Assembly: GCA_951640195.1 (NCBI GenBank)
Contig: OX621174.1
Coordinates: 124,001-188,000 of the forward strand
DNA: 64,000 bases
From: Porpolomopsis calyptriformis
Lineage: Eukaryota > Basidiomycota > Agaricomycetes > Agaricales > Hygrophoraceae
Direction of reading: 5' to 3'
Part shown: positions 43,750 through 55,600 of the stretch, in pieces
How the letters are laid out: each line of letters starts with the position of its first letter
Numbering within the stretch: the first letter of the stretch is position 1
The notes under the pieces: generated by a model
The model's database searches: none
What the model saw: the letters and a program-made list of their open reading frames with translations, nothing else
Told to the model about the DNA's origin: nothing
Position numbers and translations under genes: made by a program

Positions 43750-46700
43750 TCAATAGTCAGGTCCGGGTTTCTCTGGATAAGCAGAGTGGAACTCTGAGAC
43801 AAGTTCTGAAGCATGTCCTAGCTCAGTAGCGAGGATCCATGAAGTTTCTTCGTCGGTACCTTCATAGCCTTCCCAATGAACCAAATACAATAATTTGCAT
43901 AAGCGACGCCTATTATCAATTTTCAAGTCTAGGATTTCGGAGATCTCGAACTCCAGTTCTCTGTCTATGATTACCGGAGGAGGCGGAGGTTGTACTCGGT
44001 TCGGAATCGTATTTGGTGAGGCTGGTTCCAACTGTGATACATGAAAGACAGGATGAATAGCTTTCATGGAACTAGGCAAACAGAGAGTATAGGAATGGGT
44101 TCCAACTTGGGCAAGGACCTCGAAAGGACCTAAGTTCTTCTCCGAGAGTTTCTTGGAGGGTCTGGTAGTTCGGAAAAACTTGGCTTTTACAAAGGCTTGA
44201 GTTCCTATTTCGAAATCAGGGGCTGGAATGTGCTTTAAATCAGTGTAGTGCTGATAATGCTTTTGAGCTTTGGAGATGGTATTTCGGAGTTTGGAGTGGA
44301 GTTCATCCAAATCAACAGCTAGTTCTCTGGCTCAAATGGAAGTAAGATCACGCTCAGGGTGTACTGAAATATTTGGATGATAACCCTTGTTGGCAAAAAA
44401 AGGGGATATCCCAGTAGTAGCATTTGGGGCATTGTTATATGTGAATTCCGCAATAGCCAGGAGATGGGACCAGTTGTCCTGTTGATAGTTACAATACATC
44501 CATAGGTATTGCTCCAAGGTTTGATTAACTTGTTCGGTTTGTCTGTCACCTTCCGGATGATACCCAGAGGTAAAATGGAGACACATGTCAAGGACTTTAC
44601 CCAATGACCGGAAAAAGTGGGAGACGAATTCCGAACCTCGGTCACAGGTGACATGTTAAGGAACTCCATGTTTGGAGAATACATGGACAAGGAAAAGTTG
44701 AGCGAGCTGAGGAGCAGTGATGGTGTTGAAGGTTGGTATGAAAATAGCTTGTTTGGAGAATCGATCAACAACAACAAGAATAGCGGAGAATTCATTGGAG
44801 TTAGGGAGTTGCTTGATGAAATCCATGGAGATGGAATTCCAAGGCTTCTCCGGAATCGGGAGTTGCTTGAGCAAACCATAAGGCCGATGGCGAGGGACTT
44901 TAGACCTAGCGCACATAGTACAGGAGTTACAGTAGTCCTTTACAAAGGTCCAGAGTTCCAGCCATGTGTATTCTCATCGGATCAATTCAAGCATTTTATT
45001 TTGACCAAAATGGCCAGCAATTGGATGATCATGCTTCATACGCAAAATTTGAAGTCATAAGTCATCTACATCGGGCACATAGATATGACCATCATGATGA
45101 AGGAAACCAGAGGTGTCAATAGTCCATCGGAGATTGGAGTTAGCATTGGAGTTGGCATCCGCAACCTTTAGGTGCTCCATAGCCACTGGATCATCACGAA
45201 GCGAATTCTGAATTTTCGAGTGGAGGGAGTCTACATCCATAATGAATGCAGCCTTCAACACTGGATCCAATAAGGATAAAGCTCATAGGGACGAAGCCAG
45301 TTGCTCCAAGGTAAAAACCGGTCAGAGGTTCTGAAGATTGATACTGGCATAGTCGCTATCTCCCTCTTTAGGATTTATGTCATATCGACAAGTTAAGAAG
45401 TCCGGTTTTGCTCCGAGTTTTCCGGGGCGAAAACGAATGATGAGATTAAAGCCTGACAAAAATTCAGACCAATGAGCCTGACGCCGTGACAGGAGTTTGG
45501 TTATAGAAAAGTATACCAAATTCTTGTGATCAGTGACAACATCGACTGGGTCAGAAGAGCCTTCAAGGTAATGATGCCAGTTGCGAAAACTATCGTGAAT
45601 GGCTAATAGTTCCTTGTCGTGAATATCATAGTTCAACTCCGGCGGAGTTAAAGTCCGAGAGTAGAATGCAATGGGATGTAATGATTCATCCTCAGCGTAA
45701 GTTGATAAGATGCCTGCTATGGCATAGTCGGAGGCATCTGTTTCTACTACCAGATGTGATCCCAGAGTGAAATTGATAAGAACAGGAGTGGAAGTGAAGG
45801 CCTGCTTCAGAGATTCAAATGCGAATTTGCATTGAGTATCGAAATTCCACGGAACGTTTTTCTGGGTCAGTCGCATAAGCGGAGATACCAATCCCGAGTA
45901 GTTGTTGATAAAACGCCTATAGAAATTTCCAAAACCTAAGAATGACTGGACATCTTTGATTTTTCGTGGTTCCAGCCAATCTAGGATAATTTGAACTTTG
46001 GCAGGGTCCATGGTAATTCCACCAGGGGAAAGGATAAATCCAAGGTATTCAATCGTATCTTGATGGAAGAAACATTTCTCCAGTTTTCCGAAAAGACTGT
46101 TAAGTCGGAGTCTTCAGAGTACTTCATGGACATGTCTCCGGTGATCCGCAACGTTATCCGAGTAGATAAGGATATCGTCAAGATATACTACAATGGAGAT
46201 ATCGGAGAGGTCAGAGAAAATCCTGTTCATGAAACGTTGAAATGTTGATGGGGCATTGCATAGACCTAAGGGCATAACCAAGAATTCGAAAGCACCATAC
46301 CTGGTATGGAAAGTGGTTTTCCATTCATCCCCTTCCGCGATTCGTACATTGAAGTATCCAATTCACAAGTCGATTTTGGTGTAGATACGACCTTTGCTGG
46401 CACAGTCCAGGAGATCGGAGATGAGCGGAAGTGGGTAACGATCTTTCTTGGTGATTTTATTGATGCCTCGATAGTCCACGCATAAACGTAATGAGCCATC
46501 TTTCTTGCAGATGAAAATGATCGGAGCACTGCCCGGAGATCCGGAGGAACGTATCCAACCTTTTCTAAGGTGCTCATCCAAGAATATACGGAGGGCTTCT
46601 TGTTCCGCAACAGAAAGAGAATAGATGCATCCCAGTGGAGGTGTCGTACCTTCCTCTAGATCAATATGGTGATCACTATAATGATGAGGAGGAAGATGTT

Positions 46701-47510
46701 TAGATTTCCCTTCACTGAAAACATCAGCATAGTCATGATATTCCAGAGGAACTTTTGCATAAAATGTAGGGTCCGGAGGAACATCGGAGATGTCGACAGA
46801 ATGCGCTTTTGAAATATCAGCAGCTTGAAGAACAAAGGACTGAGATCCTTCTTACTTGCTAGCATGTACAAATGTGGCTGCCGAAATAATAGACACAGGA
46901 GGAAGTGAAGTCGGAGTTGGAGTTGGAGTCAGAGCTGGAGGGTCAAGCGGAGTTGCCTCGGAGGGCATAGGTGTCAACAATGAAGATGAATACATCGGTT
47001 TTGGTGTCCCGAATGAAATACTGCTTGTAACCTAGTCAATCAACAGATTGTAGCGGGTAAGCCAGTTGAATCCAAGAACGGCAGAATATGATGCATCCAA
47101 CAGAGTGACCAAAAACTCAATATCTAGAGTTTCTCCAGATGGAAATTGGACAGGGAGCATAACTTCCGCATCAATGGATCTCCCTTGAGATCCATCAAAT
47201 AGTTGGAGTTGCTTCGGAGGAAGCAGAGATGTTTTGAGTTTGTTTCAATGGACAAAGTCAAAGTCCAAGAAACAATGTGTGGATCCTGAATCAATAAGAG
47301 TCGGAATAGATAATGAATCAATAAATAAAGTGATCAAAAAGGAATCAGAGCAAGGAATAGAAGCGTTGAGCTTTACGATAGAAGATGCAGGAATAGTTTC
47401 AATGCAGTCCACATTCCGCGTCTCATGTGGACTGCCTCCTATTTTTCCGGAGCGGCCGGAATGGCGCTCGGAATAGGAGTAGGGGATTCCTGAGTGGGTG
47501 GATCAGCGAC
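43750..47510 (-). pseudogene. Chromovirus pol: protease, RT, RNase H, integrase, chromodomain
   Basis: Protease: PTLIDSGSTHCFLD (near 47300). [57 protein letters not shown] and [11 protein letters not shown] (YLDD box near 46170). RNase H: VVETDASDYAIAGIL and HDKELLAIHDSFRNW. Integrase: the HHCC zinc region (MKHDHPIAGHFG, CNSCTMCARSK), WNSISMDFIKQLP, CDRGSEFVSHFF and GYHPEGDRQTEQVNQTLE (DDE-type core). The C-terminal chromodomain reads FEISEILDLKIDNRRRLCKL then LVHWEGYEGTDEETSW, which in chromoviruses guides integration to modified chromatin. At least seven TGA stops and a few others break it. Confidence 0.92.
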
Positions 47511-47599
47511 AGTAGTAGCACGTCCAAAAGCCTTCTTTGAAGCAGAGGAACCTGACTTTGGACATTCCTTTGCCATATAACCTGGGGATCCACAAAACA

Positions 47600-48665
47600 T
47601 ACACAAGTTATTATCCAAACGACATTTTCATTTGGCTAGAGTAAGCTTTCCGTCTTTTCTGAGTTTATTGGAGAGGTCAGGATGCTTCGGAGTTGAGGTA
47701 GTTGGAGTGGATTTCATAGGAGTTTTCTTGAAAGTAGAAGGTGTTGTTGGAGTTGAAGGCGGTTTAGGAGCATTCGTTGGAGGTGCAGGAGCACAACCGG
47801 AGTCCCACTTAAGCTCTCCTTTACATTCCCAATACCTAGCATCAATCATTTGAGCTAACTCCTTCATAGCTACCAACGTGGCTGGTTTTCCGACTTGAGA
47901 CATTTGATCCTTGATTCGATCTGGAAGACCACAGTAAAAGATATGCCGCAGTGCTCCGACGTCCCATTGGACTTGAACCGCTAGCCTGTTGAAGTGCACA
48001 ATATATTTGGCAATCCGTTGATTATCGAACATCTTTAAAGATTCCAATTCTGCTTCGGCAGTTCCTATTGGATCCAAAGGTCCGAATTGGTCCTGTAACT
48101 CGGAGCAGAACTCCGAGAAGTCCGAGAGGAACAACGGAGGGTTAGGAATAGTCTCTAAAAGGTAAGGTTCGAATAAAGATAACGCTATTCCCTTCAGAAA
48201 CAACATAGCATAATTGACCTTAGCTTCATCGGAAGTAAACGCAGAAGGCCTATCCTTGAAATTCAATTGAAGTTGAACCAGGAAAGGTCAGAGTTTCATT
48301 GGATCAGAGCCGTCGAAAGGATCAGGCTCTCGGACTTTGGATTTTGCGGGTTTGGCTCCAGAAGAAGCTTGAGTGATGGTGGCGATATTTTGAAAAGCCA
48401 TGATCAATCTCTCTTCAGCTGTCTCCTGTTCTGGAGCTTCCTGAGCTGGCTGGACTTGAGGTGTCTCTTCAACTGAAGTTGATGCTTGACCTTGAGTAGT
48501 CCGCAGAGTTACAGGTCGTAACGGATTTTCTCGATCATGAAAAGCAGTGGAAAGCCTTTCAGATATACGCATAGTTGGAGACACAGGACTTGTTTCAGAG
48601 TTGGTCAGAGATAATCGACTTCTAGTTGAAAATCCCGTAAAACATTCAAGAGTACGTTGTGTCAT
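47600..48665 (-). pseudogene. Chromovirus gag
   Basis: It starts MTQRTLECFTGFSTRSRLSL at 48665. The capsid region reads FSEFCSELQDQFGPLDPIGT and MFDNQRIAKYIVHFNRLAVQ. Pro/Thr-rich linker, then a zinc knuckle CMFCGSPGYMAKECP near 47610 in which the usual His is Tyr. A TGA near 48290 splits the N-terminal part from the capsid, and another lies just before the knuckle (near 47630). Confidence 0.88.
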
Positions 48666-48687
48666 TGTGAATAAAAACCCAAGCTAG

Positions 48688-48700
48688 AGACAGAATATAC
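48688..48700 (-). promoter_or_regulatory. Self-priming primer-binding site of the chromovirus
   Basis: The minus strand next to the 5' LTR reads GTATATTCTGTCT. ATATTCTGTCT is complementary over 11 bases to AGACAGAATAT at 48777-48767 in the LTR, which lies 33 bases after TATATAAG (48810-48803). Confidence 0.75.
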
Positions 48701-48957
48701 TGTTAGGTCCGAAGTTTCGGAGTTGATTTTGGAGATTGGAGTTGGATAAATGACAAGACTTAGTTGATATTCTGTCTACAGATACAGGGAAAAAACACAG
48801 TACTTATATACCTGCTAGATAATTATATCTGAGACATAGTGACGACAGAGGACGTCATAAGTAGGAAACATGTGAAAAGTACGGAGTGTTCGGAGTTTGT
48901 TGGAATTATCAGAGTTCATTGGAATTCATCGGAGTTCATCAGAACTGGGATGTAACA
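48701..48957 (-). repeat. 5' LTR of the chromovirus (257 bp)
   Basis: Pairs with 42495-42740. Terminal TGTTACATCC...CCTAACA (minus). TATA-like box and self-primer segment as given for the primer-binding site. The right flank GCTGT repeats the left flank of the 3' LTR. Confidence 0.95.
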
Positions 48958-49234
48958 GCTGTTCAGTGTGCATTTGAAGTCCTATGTCTTGAGATGCTGC
49001 TCCATGTAATAACTTTAGTATCCAGATAATATTTGGAGCAGGGGAGGCATTTAACATGTCGATCATCGCTAGGAACATTCTGAAAACCTATCAAGCTTTG
49101 TGTCATGTGTGGATATGCAAAAGATAGGTCTTGTCACATTCTCTGACTGCTGTGGAATACACTACAGACATTTGCAGTGATTGGACAGACAGCAACTTGC
49201 TGCAGATTTCAATCAAATGAAATTTTTCATAAGT
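48958..49234 (-). pseudogene. Decayed transposon-type gene, right part
   Basis: Continues the gene left of the chromovirus: removing the insert and one GCTGT brings the pieces next to each other. The stretch is short and without a long frame. It ends at the solo LTR whose left flank is AAGT. Confidence 0.4.
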
Positions 49235-50265
49235 TATCAGGTGAAATATAAATACTTCACTTCTAGGACTACTGGAGTTATACGTCAATCAAGTAGGTCC
49301 TAGTTGTTCGGGGGAGATGTGAGTTGATTGGGTAATAATCACTTCCTCCTTTGATGGGGCTTGAGTAATCCTTGGCTAGGATGTACAGATGAGCAGGCTA
49401 TCCAAACTTAATGGATAGTATTGACTGGGAGAGCAAGAATGAAGTCAACGGCTGACTTAGAAGAATATGTATCACAGTGAGGTCTCTCCAATAAGGACTG
49501 AGACTTAGAGAATGTGATGAATAAGCAGGGGCTGAAGTAAGATAAGATAGTCCTCAGTGGCTATCTTCAACTTACAAAAATACGTCAAGGGGTGATTCCT
49601 AAGTTGGTTCTTAACGTAAGAGGGCTTAGGCGAAATCACACAGGGTATAAGCTTAATAGACTAGATTGGATTGGATGTATTGACTACAGACAAGTAGTAT
49701 CAATAAGGGGTAGTACTAGGTACTGAGTACTAGGGGTGAGTTCAAGGGAAAAGGGGAAGAGTAGACTAGGGGGAGGGGAGTGGGGTAAAAGTGGGTTAAA
49801 AGTCAACTGAACTCCTCACTGGTGAAAAGGGGGCCCTTTATATATGTTTGAGAACAATGGGCAATGAGAACAATAGGAAATAAGAACAATGGATAAAAGA
49901 ACAATGAGGAGTTTGAATTGTGACTCACCATGAGTCAGACAATGAGGAGAACAATGGAGGGGATTAATATGAGTCATAGTGACTCAGAGAACAATGGAGT
50001 GATGACAGAACAATAGACAAATGGGATATGAGTCATTCTGACTCAGAGAACAATGGGGGAGAATGCTATTGTCCATGATAAGATAGCATAGGTAAAGATA
50101 GTAGTGTATCTTATCTGAGATAAGATAATGTGTGAGGGACAGTGATATCTTATCTAAGATAAGATAAGATAAGATAAGATAAAGGATATTTGAGCTATGG
50201 ATGCTACTTGCTGAATGCATGATCTTTGGTTAAGTTTGATACCAAATCAGTTTGGGATCATGACA
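49235..50265 (-). repeat. Solo LTR (1031 bp) of Gypsy family D
   Basis: Inverted relative to the copy at 57638-58692 and similar over the whole length (TGTCATGATCCC...CACCTGATA on the minus strand). AAGT is repeated on both sides (49231-49234, 50266-50269), as expected for a target duplication. It contains (TTATC)n and a TATATATAAAGG-like box near 49840. No coding sequence is attached. Confidence 0.85.
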
Positions 50266-50401
50266 AAGTCCCACATTTTTTCTTATCAGTTCTTTCCACC
50301 TCATAATCCCTTCAATGGCTGATATCATCCTGAGTCCTCCCAGTTCCCCACCCTTTCCATGTGGCTAACACTCACGTTATCCATCTCTAAGTAGTTCCAA
50401 T

Positions 50402-51630
50402 ATAGAATCGCGCTTGAACACCACCAGCTTTTTAACTATTGACCTTGACAGCCAAGATCAAGGCCTTGCGAGTCCATCCAATGCAGCATCATCCCGCATG
50501 TGTTCATGTCTGTGCAGACAGAAAAGGCAAGCAGAAGACCTTGCACAATTTGTTGACAGTGCAGCAAAGAAAGTCAGACTCAACCCAGCAGGAAAACAAT
50601 CACTTGATGAATATGCAAAGGTGCGTAGACTAACCTAAGTTCCATCTTGCTGTATACCATAATTGAATACAGACCTCTGAATCCAACTAAGAAATCATTC
50701 TCACTACAACCATCTTCAAATGTCTCTAGCACCTTCAAGAGACAAGCGCCTTGAATGCTATTGTTTATACTATCCCTGACAATATAAAGGTGAGGGATGA
50801 CTATGCAGAAGAACTCACATTTACAATTTCATATGTTACAGACATTTATCAGCAAGCAGACCTTCATTATTATTGTATCGCTGACTCTGGCTATCTACCT
50901 CTTGAAAGACCATCCAGTAAAGGTCTTGATGATGTGCTGTCTTTGTTATATTAATCACTACATATTATGACTGTGAATGCAAACAGAAAAAATTGGAATC
51001 TATGTTTGGTTCTATTTAGGACAATACTCTGAAGAGGCGTATAATCATGCAACATGTTCATGGATCATCATTGCACCATCAAATCTGAGGTTTGTGCACA
51101 GTGCTGTAGTTAGCCCAGCACAGAATGTTAACATGAAAACATAGCTTGTCAACTCCCTCAGAACACCAGACCTACGATTCTCACCAAATCAACTGCCTTG
51201 ACATTGCTGGAGTATGCAAAAAGATTATTGGTATGCTTTCCAACCACAACATCATTGCTACAGCCCAAATGGTGGGACAAGGTGCACTCTTAGTAGGGGT
51301 TCCAAAATTTCTACATTGATTGATACTTGACAATTATCCCTAGCGTCATGTTCTCACTTGGAGTCTAGCCTCCAATGGTGATACACAGAATTTCTGGAAG
51401 GATGTTGACACTAAGCCTGAAGGGATCCGAAGTCTTCATCCTAATGAAAAGTCTTGGTCTCAGTGAGTTCACGCACTTTCCATTTGATGGTTGTACTTAT
51501 CATATTCTGTCAGTGTTATCAAGAAGGTGCTTGACCAAGACCTAGAGATTTATGGGCATGTAAACACAGAGAATATACCTATAACCACTGGGGGTAAAGA
51601 GGTTGATGGCGAGGTGGAGTGAGTGAGGGT
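50402..51630 (+). pseudogene. Degenerate gene of a multicopy basidiomycete family
   Basis: Reads MNTTSFLTIDLDSQDQGLAS, RQKRQAEDLAQFVDSAAKKV and SLDEYAKVRRL at 50414-50638, then ALNAIVYTIPDNIKVRDDYA near 50750-50850 and SNHNIIATAQMVGQGALLVG near 51230-51300, with stops and shifts between. The first block resembles N-termini of multicopy basidiomycete genes of unknown role. No function can be given. Confidence 0.4.
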
Positions 51631-51934
51631 GGGAATTTACATTTTCCTATATATAATTGAATAATAAATTCGAGCAAATTTCAAACAATTCTGATGCACC
51701 CAATAAGCCTGCTTAATATTACTATCAACCTGATACCTCAATAGCATTCACAAAAGGCCTTGGATTGGGTTAATCTAAGGTCAAGTGAGATCTCTATTTC
51801 ATGGGGTCTCAGATAATATTGATTTGATTTGAGACCTGACCTCAAAAAAAGGTTTGCATCACCTCCAAAAAGGCCTATTACTAAATTTAGTAATCTTATG
51901 TGGAAAACCTTGTCACAGGACTTGAACTGGGTGT

Positions 51935-52015
51935 GTGTGTACTTAAGTGTACTTAAGTAAACTTAATTACTTAATTGCTTAATTACTTAATTACTTAATT
52001 ACTTAATCTTACATA
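51935..52015. repeat. (ACTTAATT)n-type simple repeat
   Basis: A run of 'acttaattacttaattgcttaattacttaatt' units, followed by AT-rich DNA to 52080. Confidence 0.9.
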
Positions 52016-52089
52016 ATTACTATTTTAATAAATAACAAAACATTATTATATAAGCCTAAGAATTGTATTAATAATTAATTAATATTGTA

Positions 52090-52176
52090 CTGAACTGGAT
52101 TTGAACTCTCACACTCTTAAATAAAGTACAAAGTTTATATATATTAACCACTAGACTATTTACTCCTATATAAAAT
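52090..52176 (-). other. tRNA-like sequence (tRNA relic or tRNA-derived SINE)
   Basis: On the minus strand, GGAGTAAATAGTCTAGTGG is followed by a TTAA turn (A-box-like, 52158-52144), and 36 bases later GAGTTCAAATCCAG (B-box-like, 52108-52095). Order and spacing fit a pol III type 2 promoter. The arms do not pair well enough for a working tRNA. Confidence 0.4.
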
Positions 52177-52239
52177 GATATAGATTCTCTATAAATATGT
52201 GTAAGTTTTGGACTTAGTAAATTTCAAATTTTTAGTATA

Positions 52240-52790
52240 AGTTACTTGATACACTTGAAGCACTTGAAGTACTTGATAAAGTACTTAATAAAGTTACTTA
52301 AATACTTAACACAGTTACTTAAATACTTGACAAAGTTACTTAAATACTTGATAAAGTTACTTAAATGCTTAAAGTACTTGAAGTTACTTGAAGCACTTAA
52401 TACTACTTCATTTATACTTGAAAAACTTGGAGAATTCTATATAGATAGAATAATTTTAAGGAGCTTTAAGTAATTTCAAGCAGTTTCAAGTACTTTAAGT
52501 AGCTTTAAGTAGTCTCAAGTAGCTTTTAGCACTACAAGTATTTAAGTAACTTTATCAAACACTTCAAGTAGCCTCAAGTAGCTTCCAGTACTTCAAGTAG
52601 CTTTAAGTAGCTTCAAGTTAATAAGGTAAAAGTATAATAAGTAAAATATTTTCTCTTAATATCTTGATATCCTCAATTATATCTTAATTTACTTGATATT
52701 ACTTGAATTAAGTTGACTAAGTGTATCAAGTAGATTTTAGTGGTGTCAAGTAATATCAAGCACCTCAAGTATTTTTAGGTTTTGCTGATG
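52240..52790. repeat. Dispersed CTTGAAGTA / CTTAAAGT repeat tract
   Basis: Dense, irregular repeats of 'acttgaagtac', 'acttaaatacttg' and the reverse complement 'caagtagcttcaagtag', switching strand near 52470. A shorter stretch of the same kind is at 38095-38310. Open frames inside (LIKYLIKLLKYLTQLL) are repeat translations. Confidence 0.85.
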
Positions 52791-53120
52791 TGCTACATCT
52801 GAATCTGCTGCTTATGAATCTCCACCATGATACTGTGTTCTCCTATCCTGATCTTGATGGAGTTAAGGAAGTCATTGAATGCCTTGGTGCTAAGAAGGAG
52901 AATGTTGCAGCAAGGGATACTGGTATTTCTGTGGATGTAGTTGACATTGGGCCTATGGTCTAGTGGGAAGAGAATATAGCAGGTAGTAACGAGAAAGACT
53001 TTCTTGCTGCTGCCTTTGGTGAGATAGATACTACCAGTACCTTTAGCATGAGGTGTGGCCTGGGTAGCAATGGAGAGCCCAAGGATAGGAGTAAGAGGAC
53101 TGTGAATGTGGAAGTCTAGG
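52783..53120 (+). pseudogene. Unrecognised coding remnant
   Basis: One frame reads FADVLHLNLLLMNLHHDTVF, DLDGVKEVIECLGAKKENVA, a stop, then NEKDFLAAAFGEIDTTSTF. It looks protein-like in composition but has no start and two stops. No family recognised. From 53120 to 54300 the DNA is AT-rich and I see no gene. Confidence 0.3.
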
Positions 53121-54309
53121 TCTCAGTTGAAAGTAGATTTGAGGAGGTTTGGACTAGCTAATGGGGTGTAGATAGACTCTCGAAATTCAACCTCAACATT
53201 AGTGATGCCAAACTCCTTGAGGAGGTCTAGGTAGCCCTTTACTGAGGTGTGCACATCCTCACCTAAGAGAGACTTAGCAGTAATAAGGACTATTATAGGT
53301 TAGGTTATACCTAGGTAATCTGCAGGTTACCACCTGTAGGTAAGTGTGTGGGTTGGGTGCCTTGGGTACAGGTGTCTGGTGGGTCAACCTATGTGTGGGT
53401 ACAGGTAGTAGACTATCACTCACCCACAGATAAGACCCACTTTTGTGCTGAACTCTGACTTTTGGTTATTACTCAAGACCTTTATACTTATAACTAATAT
53501 TAATCATGTTTTAGGGTATAGACATTGTGTTGAGAGTTTGCAATGGTTCAGATATAAGGCTTAGTTACATCTAAATGTTGGAGCTCTACTAAGATCTAAA
53601 AGAACCTTGTTGAGAGATGTAAATGGCAAGATCAGATGCTCCTCTTAGAAGTAGGAATTTACTCTACTAGTTATAGTTAATAGCTCTATTCTCTATAACC
53701 TCAAATCTTTAGTTGAATCAACTAGCTAGCCTGGCAAAGTAGGTAAGCAACTTACATTAATTTCACCTATATCCTTTAGGCTAGTAATAATAAGTCTAAA
53801 GTCCTTAGTAGTTTTAAGAGGATCAACCCAAGCCTCTAATATAACCTTATTAGTACTCTAATTGCTCAAGTCTCAGAATCAATAGTATATCTTATTTGTA
53901 ATTTCTTTGAACCCTCCAATGTTTACAGGGATATAAACAATTTTATTAGTATTTATTTGAATAGTTACCTATACTATAAGAGTTTTGGGAGGAGAAATAA
54001 TATTAGGTATAATAAGGGTTAATAAGGGAGGTAGTAGGAATAAAAGAAATTGTGGCTTAGCTTTTTAGGTGATTACAAACTCCAACTACATATTTGGTTC
54101 TAAAATATTAAATATAATAACTATCAGCTGTGATTAATACCTGCACAAGTTTGTTAAGCCTGAGGCTTTACATACTAGTAGAGGAAACAAGACCCACTCA
54201 TATATATATATAACCTTTGAATTTAGAAGGTGATCACTATTAGAGTTCAGCTGGACCAAAGTTGAATATAAATCCTCAAACTTTATATGTTCTTTAGATA
54301 CAAAATAGT

Positions 54310-54900
54310 TTAGTTACTTACTTCACACTCTTCACTTACTTGCTAACTAACTTAGTAGGTTACTTACTTACTTTCTTACTTTACTTCCTCTTTTCTTTCC
54401 CCTTCACCCTCTCCTTGCCTACTACCCCCTAAACCTTACTTTACTTCTGCTTCTTTATACTCCTCTCTCTTCATTTACTCCCCTCCCTTCCTTTACTTTC
54501 TTTCTTCTTCTTCTTCCTCCCTACTTACTTACTCACTTCACTTAGGAAGTTACTTCCTTATTTACCTAGTTACTTTACTTACTTCTTCACTTACTTCTTT
54601 ACTTACTTCCTTAGTTTCTTATTGTTAGTTACTCCCTCACTTTGTTATTATAAGTTACTCATACACTTAATTCTTCACCTAGTTACTTTCTAGTTACTTC
54701 TTTACTAACTTACTTACTTACTTTACTTTAGTATATTGTTACTTACTTACTTACTTTCTTAAATTCCTTACTTACTTACTTTCTTAGTTAGTTAGTTACT
54801 CACTTACTTATATAGTTATTGCTACTCACTTCCTTAGTTGCTTACTCATCCCAGTTACTTTATCAATATACTTACTTCTCACTTGCTTACTATCTTTTTA
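54310..54900 (+). repeat. (TTAC/TTACTTAC)n-rich pyrimidine tract
   Basis: Nearly 600 bases of C and T with A spacers: 'ttacttacttac', 'cttcttcttcttcc', 'cttccttt'. It ends in a run of nine or ten C at 54903-54912. No coding sense. Confidence 0.9.
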
Positions 54901-55299
54901 ATCCCCCCCCCCAACTTGCAAAAACATTACACTAGGATACCCTTGGTTGCAATCAGTGGCATGATATGGTTGACCTCCATTACAAACAGAGGGCCTAAAA
55001 TGTGCACAGATTGAAGGGAAGGTCTGTTGGAAAGATATGTATTGAGGAGGGCCTAATTGATATTAAAGCAGTTATTCTGATTGGCCTGTGTAAGATCCAG
55101 AGTGAACTTGGTCAAAGCACTTATAAGACATCTAGCAAATATCCTTGAGATATCAATTGTGTCATAGTGACCTAGCATTTCTAGTTATAATCCAGAGAGG
55201 GTAACTTCCCTGAGGCATAAGTTGTGGGCAAAGCTTAACTGCTTGAATTACAGGCAGTTATCTTCATGCAGGATTAGCAATAAAGCCCAGACATATAGG

Positions 55300-55600
55300 A
55301 ATAAACTGAAATACTAACATCTGGAGGTAGCGAATCCCAACCTAGTAACCAACAGGTTACTCCTGGCTATCTCCAAATTTTCCTGAACCTAATCACTATA
55401 CTAATCCTCAATGGTAGTGAACTCAACAAGGTAGACAGGGTGTTGTAGCTGTAGCGATGGATTGATAATAGTATATTAGGCAAGGTAGGGCAACACAAGG
55501 GAGAAAAATTTCCTATTGACTAGGGATAGTGCAAGCAGATCCCTAGGCATGTCCTGAATGTGGGAGATTATTTCAAACCACGGCTCTAGGAGAAGGGGGA
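55300..55600 (-). pseudogene. F-box protein relic
   Basis: Near 55590-55480 the minus strand reads PWFEIISHIQDMPRDLLALS then LVNRKFFSLVLPYL, an F-box (the Skp1-binding module of SCF ubiquitin ligases). The frame stops right after, and then YTIINPSLQLQHPVYLVEFT continues past a TAA. Further decayed sequence reaches about 54950. The F-box is common in lineage-specific basidiomycete families. Confidence 0.6.

Larger units (their letters stand above)
42495..48957 (-). mobile_element. Complete chromovirus (Ty3/Gypsy, 6463 bp) with target duplication
   Basis: LTRs at 42495-42740 (3') and 48701-48957 (5') start TGTTACATCC and end CCTAACA on the minus strand. Five-base duplications GCTGT flank it (42490-42494 and 48958-48962). 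Inside, in minus-strand order: gag (48665-about 47600), protease (about 47320-47050), RT and RNase H (46610-45322), integrase (about 45270-44319) and a chromodomain ending at 43750. A purine tract AAGAGGGAGA adjoins the 3' LTR. Both LTRs and all domains are present, but the frames hold many stops, mostly TGA, so this copy is inactive. Confidence 0.95.
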
